A stretch of 64,000 nt of DNA from Lumbricus rubellus (GCA_945859605.1 OX243812.1:1691501-1755500); one strand, 5' to 3'. Positions 1 through 11,469 are shown, numbered from the stretch's first letter. Notes: generated by a model from the sequence alone, not told the origin. Numbers and translations are program-made.

Positions 1-719
1 ATCCAACCCGGCCTTTTAAAAAGCACAATGGATTGGTTAAGGTAGTCTCATGCGCAACATTGGAAATTAGAGATTAAATTTCCAACTAATTTGTTTCTAA
101 TCTCTCCGTTTATCTATTTTCGCTGCCGTCTCGTGTAGTTGAGCTTCATCGACAAGACTAGAACGACTTGATTATTTAACGGAAAGACAGAGGTCTGAAA
201 TCAGAGGAAGATAGCATTGATGAAAATTTTATGCAAAAATATCCCATAATTGCTATGATTCGTCGATAAGAACGGCGATTAACACACCTCGCACATTTCT
301 AATGGATTTAAGTAATCGCTGTGTGTAGCCTACATTGGAATGCACCGATTCAACTTCATTCTATAGCCCACAATTATAGGCCTAATAGACTGTGCGCGAT
401 GATAATATTATGATCTAACACGTTGTCGGCATTGAAAGACTTCAGTAATCCTATTACATGCATAGTCCAATCTATGTTATATGAATCGGGTATAAGCTTA
501 CATTCTTACGGCATACTAAACCTGAACGACGCTGACGACCTTAACTGCATAGCCTATAATCATCGTCGATGCTCTGGACCATGTGTGGGGGGAGCTATGG
601 AAGCCCTTCATCATGAATGACAATCCTCAAATCCAGTGTAAGAATTGTGGAAAAATTAGGCTACTGGAGGGTTTGGACCATTATCCACTTGGAATCGGGG
701 TGTGAAAACAGACCTTAAC
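1..719. other. Intergenic stretch, no gene seen
   Basis: AT-rich sequence with only short, TTG- or ATG-started chance ORFs and no recognisable domain. One TAGGCCTA octamer lies at 377-384. I see no repeat with clear ends here. Confidence 0.5.
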
Positions 720-951
720 ATGGGGCTCTAAGAAAGACTGGGGGATTGAAACCCCCAATCCCCCGGTAATTCTTACCCTGCTCAAATCGATTCGGCCATA
801 CTGTCCAGATAATCCAGTTCATCATTTGGCTCGGCACTGCATGGGCAACAGTACTGTTGGCAAAGCTTGACTTTACTGCCATCGCCTCAGGATGAGAATT
901 GCCGGGAGGGTTGAGAGGCTCAACCACCTATAGTCTTTCTTAGAGCTCCAT
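720..951. mobile_element. MITE-like inverted-repeat element
   Basis: A 20-bp terminal inverted repeat with one mismatch brackets the interval: ATGGGGCTCTAAGAAAGACT at 720-739 and its near-complement at 932-951. The interior has no coding potential. I could not find a convincing target-site duplication outside the repeats, so the superfamily is unassigned and the ends may be a little off. Confidence 0.5.
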
Positions 952-1095
952 CGTATGGTCTTTCCTTGCACACCCCATATCCACAGAAATGAACGTCTGA
1001 CACCACCAACCCCGCCCCAGTAATTATTTTTTCACAATTCTCATATAGCCTACTGGTAGTGGGTATTCTCAACAATTGCCCTCGACTTGGAAGAA

Positions 1096-1385
1096 TGGGC
1101 GGAGTTTATCAGAGGCTAGAGGAGCTAAACCCTTCCCCTTCCCCAGGAAGGCCCAGATTCAGATTTTTTGTCGTGAAATGGTATCTTTTCACGATATTAG
1201 GCCTCCCCATGAAGACCCTGTTCTTTTCACGAAACTTCAATCGAATGACTAAAAAGTCATCAATATTTTGCCCGGGAAAATACATGTATAGTCGGCGCCG
1301 CTCGTTCTGGACCAAGTTTCCGGCCCAACAAAGCCCAAGTTATTTTTGCCCCCTCCCCAACAACGGAAATTAAACTCCGCCCATG
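1096..1385. mobile_element. Possible short inverted-repeat element
   Basis: The 13-14 bp motif ATGGGCGGAGTTTA near 1095 recurs inverted at about 1371-1384. The interior carries a GACTAAAAAGTCATCAA-like motif that resembles the interior of the hAT-like MITE at 29060. No target duplication was found; it could be a fragment. Confidence 0.35.
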
Positions 1386-1455
1386 CTCATGGAAGCTCCC
1401 TGGACCAGAATAATTATTCATCGTTGGCCCACCACTGTTAAACTCTCCGGTGTCC

Positions 1456-1530
1456 CGTTAAAAGCGCGCAGGACAAAAGCACGCCGACATTAGCGCGCTG
1501 ACAAACGCGCGCCGACAAAAGCGCGCTTGG
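1456..1530. repeat. Short GC-rich tandem repeat (AAAGCGCGC/CGCCGACA units)
   Basis: Four to five imperfect units of about 15-18 bp, built on AAAGCGCGC and CGCCGACA, followed at 1541-1590 by TGTGTGTGCACTG repeats. It is GC-rich against an AT-rich background. Similar GCGCCGAC motifs recur in the 3' region of the gypsy element at 49300-49680, which may be coincidence. Confidence 0.6.
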
Positions 1531-1540
1531 GTCAATATGT

Positions 1541-2043
1541 ATGGGTGTGTGTGCACTGTGTGTGCACTGTGTGTGTGCACTGTGTGGTGATCGTAGGGAG
1601 AGACAGAAATTTACGGAAAATGGTTATCACCTTTTTGGGGGGAAAAACTTTAAAATAAAACTGCTAACGTTAATTAAGCAATTGCGATTTCTAGTAACCA
1701 GCGTAATTACTAATTACCGTACCAGTGTAATGGTGTAATACAGAGGCCAGCATGCTGTAGCCAATGAAGGTACTGGTAGCCTATAAAGTGCTGCTAGTAG
1801 GCTATTTTTTCAAAACGGTATAGGGGCCTACATTATCTGTTGAAGATGCAAGTGCATAACTGAGCCCCGACCAAAGGTGGTGATGTAAAATCTCCTCGAT
1901 TTCTCCAATGTTTGCATGTTTACAAGCAAGATGACTCAATAAAATTGTAGACCAAAGTAATTAAATCTAACGCGAATCAGACACCAGTCTGTCAACATTG
2001 AGACACTTATGTAGGCTAGTGAATGCACCTGATCATATCGCTG
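1541..2043. other. Intergenic stretch, no gene seen
   Basis: Apart from the TGTGTGCACTG repeats at its start, this stretch contains no long ORF, repeat boundary or recognisable motif. Confidence 0.5.
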
Positions 2044-2047
2044 TTAA

Positions 2048-3028
2048 CCCTCGGGCTACCAAGCTTTTTTGTAACACTGACTACCAACGGGGTGGGGTGG
2101 TTACCACCCCCCCCTGGATTTTGGGTTTGGTTTGAGATATCATAACTTGTAATACACCTATGGATTCAGCATTCATTTCTGCACAAAATGGTATAATTAT
2201 TTAGGTTTAAAATATATGAAAGCACCCCGAAGTTATGAATTTTTTTACCGTAGGCACCCGTCGATTCCACAAAATGTATACTTTCGCATTAGCAAAATAT
2301 TAGATTCTGGGTTTTTAACATTATTTATTTATTTAAAAATAGTTTACATATAATAAAGTCCAATATCCAACTATAAAAACTAGTAGTAAGATAGTTTTAA
2401 TTACAATAAAAAGAAAAAAACATGTAATAGCTGCTGAAAAACGTTTACGCAGACTTATCGGTTTGCGTTGTAAAAAAAACCCAACATTTTCACACATTTA
2501 AATTTATTTTGAGCACTTCCGGTCATCAAATATCAAATTAATTAGTATAAAAAATAGCCCTAAATGCCCTCTATAGAATGGCATAATTTATTTCTCTTGA
2601 AAAATTAATTATGAATAATTTTTAATAGGAAAAACATGAAAATTTTATGAAAATAAAACACCTTTTTATATATTTTAATTTATTTTGAGCACTTCCGGTT
2701 GTCAAAAGACAACTCCGTGACCACCAAAATGTAGCCCCACATTCCCTCTACAGAATGGTGTAATTTGTGTCTCTTCATGTCAAAGGACGGATAAGATATA
2801 GCCGATAATCTAAGGGGTGGTGGTATCCACCCCCCTGGTTCCTCGGGTATATCGGGTATAACTTTTGAATGGTATGGTATATCATCACACATTTTAGCTC
2901 AAATAGTGCGCAAATGAATCCTCTACAGCTACCTAAAACGTCAAAATTTTATTCCAAACGCCAAAAGTTTTATTTGGGAAAAACCTAGGAGGGGGGGTGG
3001 TTACCACCCCCTCCTGGTAGCCCGAGGG
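2048..3028. mobile_element. piggyBac-like MITE, copy 1
   Basis: The element is flanked on both sides by TTAA (2044-2047 and 3029-3032) and begins CCCTCGGGCTACCA, with the complementary sequence at its right end. TTAA targets and CCCT-type termini are hallmarks of the piggyBac superfamily. There is no transposase; the interior contains diverged tandem units of about 177 bp, each with TTTTGAGCACTTCCGGT (near 2507 and 2683), and subterminal G-run/C-run blocks. A second copy of similar length lies at 6572-7544 and a decayed one at 31174. A short internal ORF is shared by copies 1 and 2, but this follows from DNA similarity and I do not regard it as a gene. Confidence 0.8.
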
Positions 3029-3212
3029 TTAATAATAATCGTTTTAACCTGTCTCTAAGATTGGACGTCATCATTTAATACTCAAAATAATGCGCATGAT
3101 GTTAGCCCTACAGTGTATTGAGGCGATATAAAGTTTAGCAGAGACCTAAATTAAATGCTACGCGCATCTACATGTACATGTAATAGGCCTACATCCGTTG
3201 AGCAGCAGTGAC

Positions 3213-4178
3213 CAGGGACGTAACTAGGATTTTTCGTTTGGGGGGGGGGGCTTAAGCCTTGAGTATGACCAGTGCTTTAAGTGTAAAAAAGAAGTGCCAG
3301 AACGCTGTATTGTAATTGGTCGTGAGTGGCGGCGCCGAAGGCGCGAAGTTGCGAGTGCCGAAGGCACGAAGCCCATCCCGACTAGGGGGTCTGAGGGAGC
3401 GTCGTAAGCTCCCCCAGCAGGGTCTGGGGCGGAGCCCCAGCGACCAGCGCATTTTTGGCTGCGTCGACCTCAAATGGAGCCATTTTTAGGCTCTTGTTTG
3501 CCAGCTATTTGTGAACGGTAAAGTCACGGAAATTTTAAGAATAAGTCGTTTTTCAGTGTCGCAAGCTACCAAGATAACAATAAAAATCAAACTGCCACTG
3601 TAAAAGAGAAAGGTTTTGTCTTTACCGTAAGCTCCCCAGCGGGGTCTGGGGCGGAGCCCCAGCGACCAACGCATTTTTGGCTGTGTCGACCTCAAATGGA
3701 GCCATTTTTAGGCAGTCCGTAACTGCATGTACGCTGTCCATGTGGTAGTCTATTTAAATTAGCCGTAAGCATTTTTGGCTGCGTCGACCTCAAATGGAGC
3801 CATTTTTAGGCTCTTGTTTGCCAGCTATTTGTGAACGGTAAAGTCGCGGAAATTTTAAGAATAAGTCGTTTTTCAGTGTCGCAAGCTACCAGGATAACAA
3901 TAAAAATCAAACTGCCACTGTAAAAGAGAAAGGTTTTGTCTTTACCGTAAGCTCCGCAGCGGGGTCTGGGGCGGAGCCCCAGCGACCAGCGCATTTTTGG
4001 CTGGTCGACCTCAAATGGAGCCATTTTTAGGCAGTCCGTAACTGCATGTACGCTGTCCATGTGGTAGTCTATTTAAATTAGCCGTAAGCATACAACGGCT
4101 TGATTTCATTTGAGGGGGCTTCAGCTTCGTTTGGGGGGGGCTTAAGCCCCCCCAAGCCCAACGCTAGTTACGTCACTG
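3213..4178. mobile_element. hAT-like non-autonomous DNA transposon
   Basis: It has a perfect 8-bp target duplication, GCAGTGAC, at 3205-3212 and 4179-4186. The terminal inverted repeats read CAGGGACGTAACTAG on the left and CAGTGACGTAACTAG on the complement of the right. Internally a block of about 300 bp is duplicated in tandem (roughly 3484-3785 and 3786-4087), with near-identical text around CTCTTGTTTGCCAGC. The ends carry long G and C runs. There is no transposase ORF. The termini resemble those of the elements at 40049 and 43508, so the three probably share a mobiliser. Confidence 0.85.
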
Positions 4179-4186
4179 GCAGTGAC

Positions 4187-4639
4187 TATAATTGAAGTCT
4201 CATTCTTACAAGGAAGCCTTCTAGGATCATAGTAGGATGGCCGGGTCATTGACAAAGCATTAGCAACCAGCTGTCTATCTCTGCATAGGAGTGAGTCTGT
4301 GTGCTATAATTGATTCGAGTCTTTAGTCGTGAATAATTTAGGTGTGTCTTAATAAAGCCACATGATCTTTCTCTTGGCGTTTACATCTTGAGCTAATTAT
4401 TGTGGTTTATGATTGAAGTGCGTGCAACCTAATAGTTAGTTTCTATCACTAACCCTAGCCTACTGGGCTGATTACAGTGGTTGGGGTACAGTGGGGTCTG
4501 CCTCTCACCCCCCCCCAATAACTCAATAACCAGTCATAAATCGAACAATGTTTCACACAGACTTCAAAACGACCATTCAGTAGGCCCATTATTCGCTATA
4601 AATCTAACAAACAATTAATACACGCATCGTTTTGTGGTG
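4187..4639. other. 3' flank of Mab-21 copy A
   Basis: Non-coding sequence between the hAT-like element and the stop codon of the Mab-21-like gene. It should hold that gene's 3' UTR and polyadenylation signals, but I could not assign these with confidence. Confidence 0.4.
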
Positions 4640-6511
4640 CTAGGAAAGCAGAGTGTCATTTTGTAATATGCGGATACGCCAAGCCATTTCAAGTAAGACG
4701 TAATGGTAAGAATGGAGATACAGGCGAAAATTACACATTCTGCAATGCTCGTTGAAATTAGTTATAGTTACTTTCAGTAAATCCAGTTGACGAATTCTAT
4801 GCGCAGACTGTATGCTGGTATAAAGTAGAAAGAGCTGAGGGCACGTGCAAAACTCGAAGACTTTCTCCCCGACAAAAAGATGTTGGATTAGCCAGAGCAA
4901 TCCAAGAACTTCTTGAATGTTTTCATCGAACATAGGCGCCAATTCAGGACAGAAAATCATTGGAAAAAGTTCCGAATGAGACGCATTAACAGCAAATCTG
5001 TGTTCTTCGTACACTATGTCATTGCACATCTCAAAATTTTCAGTTCTCAAGTAGAGGTTACTCAGATATGCTGCAGCAAGCAAGTGTGACGGATTCATCC
5101 ATTTTTCGTCAAATTCTCCGTGTTCATCATTCCATGGAAAATTGCAAGACATTCCGGCGTAAGGACATTGGTCTTTCGAACAACTGATCACCACAGATAA
5201 GTCACACTTACTTCCTCCATCCGCCGATGCCGATAATTCAGCATTCTCCAATGACTCATACACAGCTTTTATGGCATTTAAAGAAATGCGAGGAGAAACC
5301 GTAATACGTTTCACTTCATTGTTTCCTACTGTCCCCGAACATGCAATACCGTTCCAAAAGTACTTCTCCGCGACTGCATAGTAGGAATCACCCCGCGTTA
5401 TAGCGAGCTGCATGTTGTAAATACCATTCATTAGGTTTTTCAATTCCTCGTCAACTAACTTCTTGACAAAGTTAAGCTTCGGGCGTTGAACATGGAAAGG
5501 AATGCCACATCTCTCCGCTAGCAGATGAAAGTAAAGCGTCATTTCTAAAGGAACGGACAAAGAAAAGCGACACTCATGACACACTTTTGGAGGTAGCTGA
5601 GACTTAAGAAAACTTCGACCAAATTCGGTATTAAGCATTCTCATTGCTTCATTGAAATTGTCTTCAATGACGATGCCTTCGACGATGTTGCAGTCACGCA
5701 AGAAGTAGTTTGGGAAGCGTTGAGCGGTAAAACGTTCTTGAATCTGGGTCAAGAGTTCGCAAATACACGTCATTAGGTTCTTGTCCTCCCAGAATTCAGC
5801 TGGCTTTTCCTCACATGTCCAAAACATCTGAGTCTTCAAATGATAAGTGCAGAGGCTGTTCTTCTTGTCTTCAGATTTCTTAACAAACTCTGATTTTATC
5901 ATTCGTAGAACGTGGTAGACGTACTTTTGATTATCGGTCCAACTTGAGATTAACCTAATTTCAGCTTTTGAAAACGAATATCTCCACTGGTTTTCATCGT
6001 CATCGTTGAGTAAAGGATGAGACTTACCAACGAGAAAGCATCCATCACTTACGACTTGATCAATTAAATCTTTCGATGGCCAACCATAAGGGCGATGACG
6101 TGTCCGCCACTCGTGCGCCTCTGGCGGCCAGTAAGGACACTGCACCGAGTACACCTTGTCAAAGGTGACAGCAGACCATCCTGTATCGGTCGTAATGGCC
6201 GGTCCGTTTGCGTCGTCGTATTCAAACTTCCGCAATTGCTTCTCGTATTCCCTTTTCAAGTTCTTTAGCCTAACGTATCCAGCTGACAGACCCTGTGGAT
6301 CAATAGTTAACACCTCACCTCTGAAGGTACGCGGAGGAAGTGTGTTCTTTGGAATTGCACAGACGTCTGTCCTATACATCATGCAATCGAAATCTGTTGG
6401 CTTAGTGAAGAAATAAACCGCAGGAATCTCAATTGAACTGCCGGAGAAGAAAGCTCTGTAGTTGTACTTTAAAGTTTCCAAACGATGTCTATGGCGCTCG
6501 ATGAACTCCAT
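4640..6511 (-). CDS. Mab-21/cGAS-like nucleotidyltransferase family protein (copy A), intact
   Basis: A single-exon ORF of 623 aa. Seen: a GSS(x)E motif at residues 24-28, a D-x-D pair at 40 and 42, an aspartate at 118 followed by VQCPYWPPEA, then WPSKDLIDQ, WRYSFSKAE (176-184) and YHLKTQMFW (223-231), ending in an FPNYFL-type motif near 266. These match, in order, the NTase core and helical lobe of the Mab-21 family, which includes cGAS and cGAS-like receptors. About 300 further residues, rich in Cys, may be helical repeats. The ATG is supported by an in-frame TAA 12 nt upstream. A plausible splice acceptor (TTAATTTTAG) about 40 nt upstream suggests a 5' UTR intron. Paralogs B-E share the strand. 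All three candidate metal-binding acids are present, so enzymatic activity is possible, but cyclic-dinucleotide synthesis or innate sensing is inference. The N-terminal spine helix usual in cGAS looks short or absent. Confidence 0.85.
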   Translation of the reverse strand: MEFIERHRHRLETLKYNYRAFFSGSSIEIPAVYFFTKPTDFDCMMYRTDVCAIPKNTLPPRTFRGEVLTIDPQGLSAGYVRLKNLKREYEKQLRKFEYDDANGPAITTDTGWSAVTFDKVYSVQCPYWPPEAHEWRTRHRPYGWPSKDLIDQVVSDGCFLVGKSHPLLNDDDENQWRYSFSKAEIRLISSWTDNQKYVYHVLRMIKSEFVKKSEDKKNSLCTYHLKTQMFWTCEEKPAEFWEDKNLMTCICELLTQIQERFTAQRFPNYFLRDCNIVEGIVIEDNFNEAMRMLNTEFGRSFLKSQLPPKVCHECRFSLSVPLEMTLYFHLLAERCGIPFHVQRPKLNFVKKLVDEELKNLMNGIYNMQLAITRGDSYYAVAEKYFWNGIACSGTVGNNEVKRITVSPRISLNAIKAVYESLENAELSASADGGSKCDLSVVISCSKDQCPYAGMSCNFPWNDEHGEFDEKWMNPSHLLAAAYLSNLYLRTENFEMCNDIVYEEHRFAVNASHSELFPMIFCPELAPMFDENIQEVLGLLWLIQHLFVGEKVFEFCTCPQLFLLYTSIQSAHRIRQLDLLKVTITNFNEHCRMCNFRLYLHSYHYVLLEMAWRIRILQNDTLLS

Positions 6512-6560
6512 GCTTTTCCTTTAGTATCGCGTGCAACTTGCTTGGTCTCTAAAATTAACA
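6512..6560 (-). promoter_or_regulatory. Candidate 3' splice site in the 5' leader of Mab-21 copy A
   Basis: Read on the minus strand, GTTAATTTTAG followed by AGACC looks like a 3' splice site just upstream of the ATG. The same arrangement (TTTATTTTAG or TTAATTGTAG, 40-60 nt before the start) is seen in copies B and C. A TTAA-targeted MITE sits immediately beyond it, in the presumed intron. Transcript evidence would be needed to confirm splicing. Confidence 0.4.
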
Positions 6561-6571
6561 GTGACGTTTAA

Positions 6572-7544
6572 CCCTCGGGCTACCAAGTTTTTTTTTGTCA
6601 CTGACTACCAAGGGGGGGTGGTTACCACCCCCCCTGGATTTTGGGTTTGGTTTGAGATATCATAACTTGTAATACACCAATGGATTCAGCATTCATTTCT
6701 GCACAACATGATATATTTAGGTTTAATATATATGAATGCACCCCGAAGTTATGAATTGTTTTCCATGAGCACCCATAGCTTCACAAAACATGTACTTGCG
6801 CATAAGTAAAATGTTGGATTCTGTGTGTGTGTAGAACATGATATATATAATTTATATTTAATATAGTCATATATTCAATTATAAAAACTATTTATAAGTC
6901 TTTTTTATGTACAATAAAAAAAAAAACATGCATATCTATCGAAAAATCAATATAAAACACGAAATTTTGCCATTGTCGGTTTGCGTCGAAATAAAATCGA
7001 CATTTTCACGCATTTTAATTTTATTTTGAGCACTTCCGGTCATCAAAAGACAAATTAATTGGTATCAAAAAATAGCCCTTAATCTCCTCTATAGAATGAC
7101 ATAATTTATTTCTCTTAAAAAATAAAGTATGGATATGTTATAATAGAAAAAACATGTAAATTTTACAAAAATAAAACACCTTTTTATATATTTTAATTTA
7201 TTTTGAGCACTTCCGGTTGTCAAAAGACAACTCCGTGACCACCAAAATGTAGCCCCACATTCCCTCTATAGAATGGTATAATTTGTTTCTCTTAATGTTA
7301 ATTGACGGATAAGATATAGACAAAATTCTAGGGGGGGTATCCACCCCCTCTGGTGCCTCGGGTATAATGGGTATAACGTTTGAATGGTATGGTGTATCAT
7401 CACACATTTTATCTCAAAATGTGTGCAAATGAACCCCCTACAGCTACCTAAAAGGCCAAATTTTTTATTCCACACGGAAAAAGTTTGAACTCGAAAAAAC
7501 CTAGGGGGGTGGATACCACCCCCCTCCCCCTGGTAGCCTGAGGG
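6572..7544. mobile_element. piggyBac-like MITE, copy 2
   Basis: TTAA flanks at 6568-6571 and 7545-7548, with termini CCCTCGGGCTACCA and the near-complement TGGTAGCCTGAGGG. It is clearly homologous over its whole length to the element at 2048-3028 and in the same orientation, with TTTTGAGCACTTCCGGT units at about 7024 and 7201. It lies only about 60 bp upstream of the start codon of Mab-21 copy A, so it may influence that gene's leader or promoter. Confidence 0.8.
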
Positions 7545-7548
7545 TTAA

Positions 7549-8667
7549 CTTTGCGACTACCTGCAATTAATTTATGGTATTAATTAATTTATTTAATTTA
7601 CGCCAATGACAAATTTTCCGTCTTTTCTGGTAAGCTAGCCTATCTATCAGCTTTGATGTCCAAAAGTAAAAGTCACAAGATGAAAACTTTGGACAAACTG
7701 AAGACTTTCTTAGTTTTTCACTATTAGGCTAACTAGAATCACCAGACTATCCGTAATGAATAGAGAGGCTAAGTATTTAAAAATTACAGCTAACTAAGTT
7801 AATACATTCGTTTCTGTATCGCGCGTAAGATCTTATACCTGATGTTTGTCCAAATCTAGTTTTTGTTGATTTTCACAGAGAACGTATCTGCATGCGTTCC
7901 ACCTAAATCTGAGATGTAAGAGCGGCGAGATCTATGCACGAAACTCCGTCGCTATATATGCCTATTATAGGACTATGTATAGGCCAATGTCTAGGCCAGG
8001 TTGTTTTAAAAGGCACTTGATGCAGATCCTGAACTGCTGTGTGTCAGCGTATGAATTAAGCAGTCGTGGTCTCTCAAGTTTCTGAGAAGTCAGAACAACA
8101 TTGTAGGCCAAGTTCCTTTATCTGTGATAAAATATTCCTACATTCATTATCTGTATTTCTAACGTTAGCATCTAGACGTTCATCGAGAAACAAGACTACA
8201 TACACTGCAAGACAATGGATGCTATGAACCTTTTGTTTCGTTTGCTATTGTTCTAAATGCAGAATAATATCCCGCCTTCCTCGCTCGCCTCACATAATTA
8301 TCTTCTTTCATGTTTGATCTCGTTCACTGGTTACCCTCACTGCTCAAATGTAAAATCAAGGTTCTTACTTTAATTTACCAGTCATGCTCAGGCCAAACGC
8401 CCAAAGTACAAGTACCTACGTCTAGAAAGAGGTGACGATGCGCTCATTCTGTTGAACAATGGATCAGAACGAGGAGGAGGATGGTGTGTTGTTTTGGGTT
8501 CTGCGACGTTTCTAGCTTTTAGTGCCAATGCTGCTCTAAAGACGTCTATAATTATTTGCAGACGTATCTATAATAGGGCATCGATGACTAAGTAGAACGT
8601 TGACCAAATAACAACAGTAGTACCCTGTCGACAGCGGGGTGGATGCAGTGAGCCACAATAATTGTGG
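7549..8667. other. Intergenic stretch, no gene seen
   Basis: About 1.1 kb upstream of Mab-21 copy A and its MITE. It may include the distal promoter or first non-coding exon of copy A, but I recognise no ORF, repeat ends or TATA-type element that I would defend. Confidence 0.4.
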
Positions 8668-8674
8668 TTTATCT

Positions 8675-8853
8675 CATCATCATTATCATCATCATCATCA
8701 TCATCATCATCATCGCCACCACCACCACCACCACCACCACCACCACCACCACCACCACCACCACCACCACCACCACCACCACCACCACCCATCATCATCA
8801 TCATCACCACCATCATCATCAATCATCATCGTCGTCATCATCATCATCATCAT
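8675..8853. repeat. Compound trinucleotide microsatellite (CAT)n(CAC)n(CAT)n
   Basis: An uninterrupted trinucleotide tract: CAT units, about 25 CAC units, then CAT again. It produces artefactual poly-His, poly-Ser, poly-Thr and poly-Gly reading frames on both strands. It is followed to about 8990 by ATGTATGC-rich sequence. Confidence 0.95.
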
Positions 8854-8995
8854 GTAGGCTATGTAGTATGTATGCATGTATTACTGCATTGTATGCAAGT
8901 GTGTACATGTACAGTACGTATGTATGCATGCATGCATATTTGCATGTATGTATACAAGCATGCATGTGTGTAATTGTGTATGTATACGTATAAAG

Positions 8996-9270
8996 TCATC
9001 CCTGGGCCGCAGGTCCATTGGAGAGGCGCTCATCTCCTTTCCTAAGCCCTTGAGCCGGCAATGGACGAATCCCAAGGTCCTGGGCACGGGGCCAGTGATT
9101 TCCCAGGACTTGCCGTTTACTTCCCAGCTTACGCCGGTACCAAATTATACTGCTTGGTGACAGAGGCACGTGTGCGTGAACAACTTGCCCAAGGTCGTTA
9201 CCCGGATTAGAACCCGCAACCTTCCGCTCTGTGAGCGGACGCGTTACCGGTCCGCCACCAGGTCGCAGTG
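8996..9270 (-). mobile_element. tRNA-derived SINE (minus orientation)
   Basis: The minus strand starts near 9270 with a tRNA-like head. It has an A-box-like GGTGGCGGACCGG segment and a B-box-like GGTTCTAATCC, followed by a tRNA-unrelated body containing CAAGTTGTTCACGCACACG. The plus-oriented copy at 35243-35535 is homologous along its whole length. The B-box consensus is slightly eroded here, suggesting an older insertion. Confidence 0.75.
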
Positions 9271-11459
9271 GCTTCTGTCAAATGTATACGTATAGAAGGG
9301 GGGAAATGTACTAGGGCGTGGGAATCCGGGGGAAAATGACGGGGGGAATGTCCATGGGGAAATGTCCGTTTCCCCGTCCTCCACCCCCCCACTGTTATCT
9401 GTCTATTGCGGCTGACTCAGCTCTTGAAGTTGTAGTCCACTCCATCCGGTATAATAGCATCTGACATTAATTATCTCAGTAGGAAACAATTAGTAAAAGA
9501 TGATAAAGATCCCAGAATAGTCGAACTGTTGACAACCTCGCACAGGGGTTGCTGCTGAAGAGTAGTCACCACCATTGTAGGCCTATCCGTGGCAAAGTTA
9601 CGTCCATATATAGGATTAAATGCCCGCCGTTAGGTCTAATAATCGTGCTTCGAACCTGCATCAAACCAACATTGCGTCATCATTATCCCAGATTTAAGCC
9701 TCATTTACAGCAACGTGCAAAAATGGTGATAACTGTCACGATCTCTGTTAAACATGGTGGTTACCGGATGTCTCGTTCAAGATAAAGTTACGGCCAACGT
9801 GAATATGAACAATAGCCAACGATATACGCTGACTAAAATTTAATTGATTAGGCCTATGACATAATAATCATGATGACAATCCTACTACAGAAAAAATGAG
9901 GATGACTATTATATAATAGACCTAATTATGACATAAATAGGCTAATTCTGTTGGCAATGGTATCACCGATTATGTTGACAGAGACTCTGCAGTATAGACT
10001 GGCACCGTAGGCCTATTATGGCGAATTATCACCAGCTTCAGAATCTGTAGAGCTGACGCCACGCAACTTTTTGGGCAACTGACGCAACTCTGTATATCGA
10101 TCGATGGATAGGCCTACGACTAAGTTCAGAGAATAGACAGTGGCGGAATTGCTGTAGGGTCTCCTAAAGTCATCTAAAGTTGCTATTAGGCCTATGTGGT
10201 CTGTCTGTAGCTAAACTGGCTGTGTAATCAATAGCAAGCCTAGTAATTTCAGTTTAACGACACTTTGTCATAAAAGAGATCACAAGCGTCGCCCTTCTTG
10301 TCTTTTATCCGGGTTTAGGAGTCAGAACTGGCACTTTCAGAGAATAGACAGAGGCGGAATTGCTGCGGGATCACCTAAAGTCATCTTTGTTATTAGGCCT
10401 ATGTGGACTGCAGGAGAAGTAGCCTATAGCAAAGGAAACAACTATAGTTCCATATCCATGAACTGAGGAACATTACTACCTAAAAATGGAACCAGGTCAC
10501 ATCTTGCGGACAGCCATACGGTCTAATAGACTTGCCGCCTACTAACATTGTCCCAAATGTTACATCTCTAGGCCTGCTGTAACAGTGAACGAACGATTGT
10601 AAGTGCAACGGAGCGTGAAACTGAGGTAATTCAAAAGTATACGACTATAATTATTATGCCCCTTTCTCTCAAGTCGAATTTATGCAGCTGATTTGTGGGC
10701 ATCAATTGGCGAAGACAGTTATGGGGTAACGGGATACCCGGTAGTTTCACAAGTTTGACTCTTTCAATATTGTTGATAGGATACCCGGATACGGAAGAGT
10801 CTTTCATAAACACACATGAGAAAGGATCGCACGTTTCACCATTGATGTAATTAAATTAAGCCTTCTCAAACTGAATTGTTTTCACAGTTTAATAACTATT
10901 TAGCCTTGAAACCGAGATCCACATTTAAGAGAATTCAGGCCAAACCGAGAGGGCACGCGGGGGGATGCCCAGGGTCAACAACTGTACAGGCAGGGTAGTC
11001 AAACATAATAAAATTGTTTAATGCCTTTTTTTAAATGTAACATTACTGAAATTCAACTACAATTATTTTAAACTTCAAATTATCAACCAGTGTTATTTAC
11101 TTTTCAGTTTTAGTTTTGTTTTAACCTTTCAGTTTAGATTTAGTTTAATATCAACTGAACAAAATTCTAATGGTATAAATATTGTATAGTAAATCGTAAC
11201 AGCACACTTATTTAACTTTCTATTTTTTCCTCACAATATCTTAATACCTGGTATTTCAGTTTCTAATTTTCAAAAAAAATCACAAAACTTTCATATAGTT
11301 CATGGGTCTGTGACTGCTCTTTAAATGGGCAGGAATTTCTCTCATCGACTCTGAGAGAACATAATACAAAATAAAAGCTACTTGAAATTCATGCACGACA
11401 ACGAAATAAATTTCAAACAGTGCATAATAGTTTTACAACACAGAATCAATAAATCAAAA
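9271..11459. other. Intergenic stretch with a small internal duplication
   Basis: No gene recognised. A segment of about 75 bp at 10124-10202 recurs at 10336-10410 (both contain GAATAGACAG, GGCGGAATTGCTG and ATTAGGCCTATGTGG). Several TAGGCCTA octamers occur (9578, 9849 and around 10008, 10109, 10183 and 10394). The octamer is present in both copies of the duplicate, so it predates that duplication. The GT-rich and poly-G/poly-C text at 9295-9392 is low complexity. Confidence 0.45.
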
Positions 11460-11469
11460 TTTATATAGC

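Noticed and set aside
6265..6271. TAGCCTA within intact Mab-21 copy A considered as another insertion footprint
   Set aside because: Paralog E has CAGCCTC at the same aligned position without a gap, so here the word arose by substitution, not insertion.
2680..7407. Similar 69-70 aa ORFs (MCDD...DNRKCSK) in the two piggyBac-like MITEs considered as a conserved small protein
   Set aside because: Their similarity equals that of the surrounding MITE DNA, and the third copy does not keep the frame.
8568..8993. Poly-His, poly-Gly and poly-Thr ORFs on both strands
   Set aside because: They are translations of the (CAT)n(CAC)n microsatellite in several frames.
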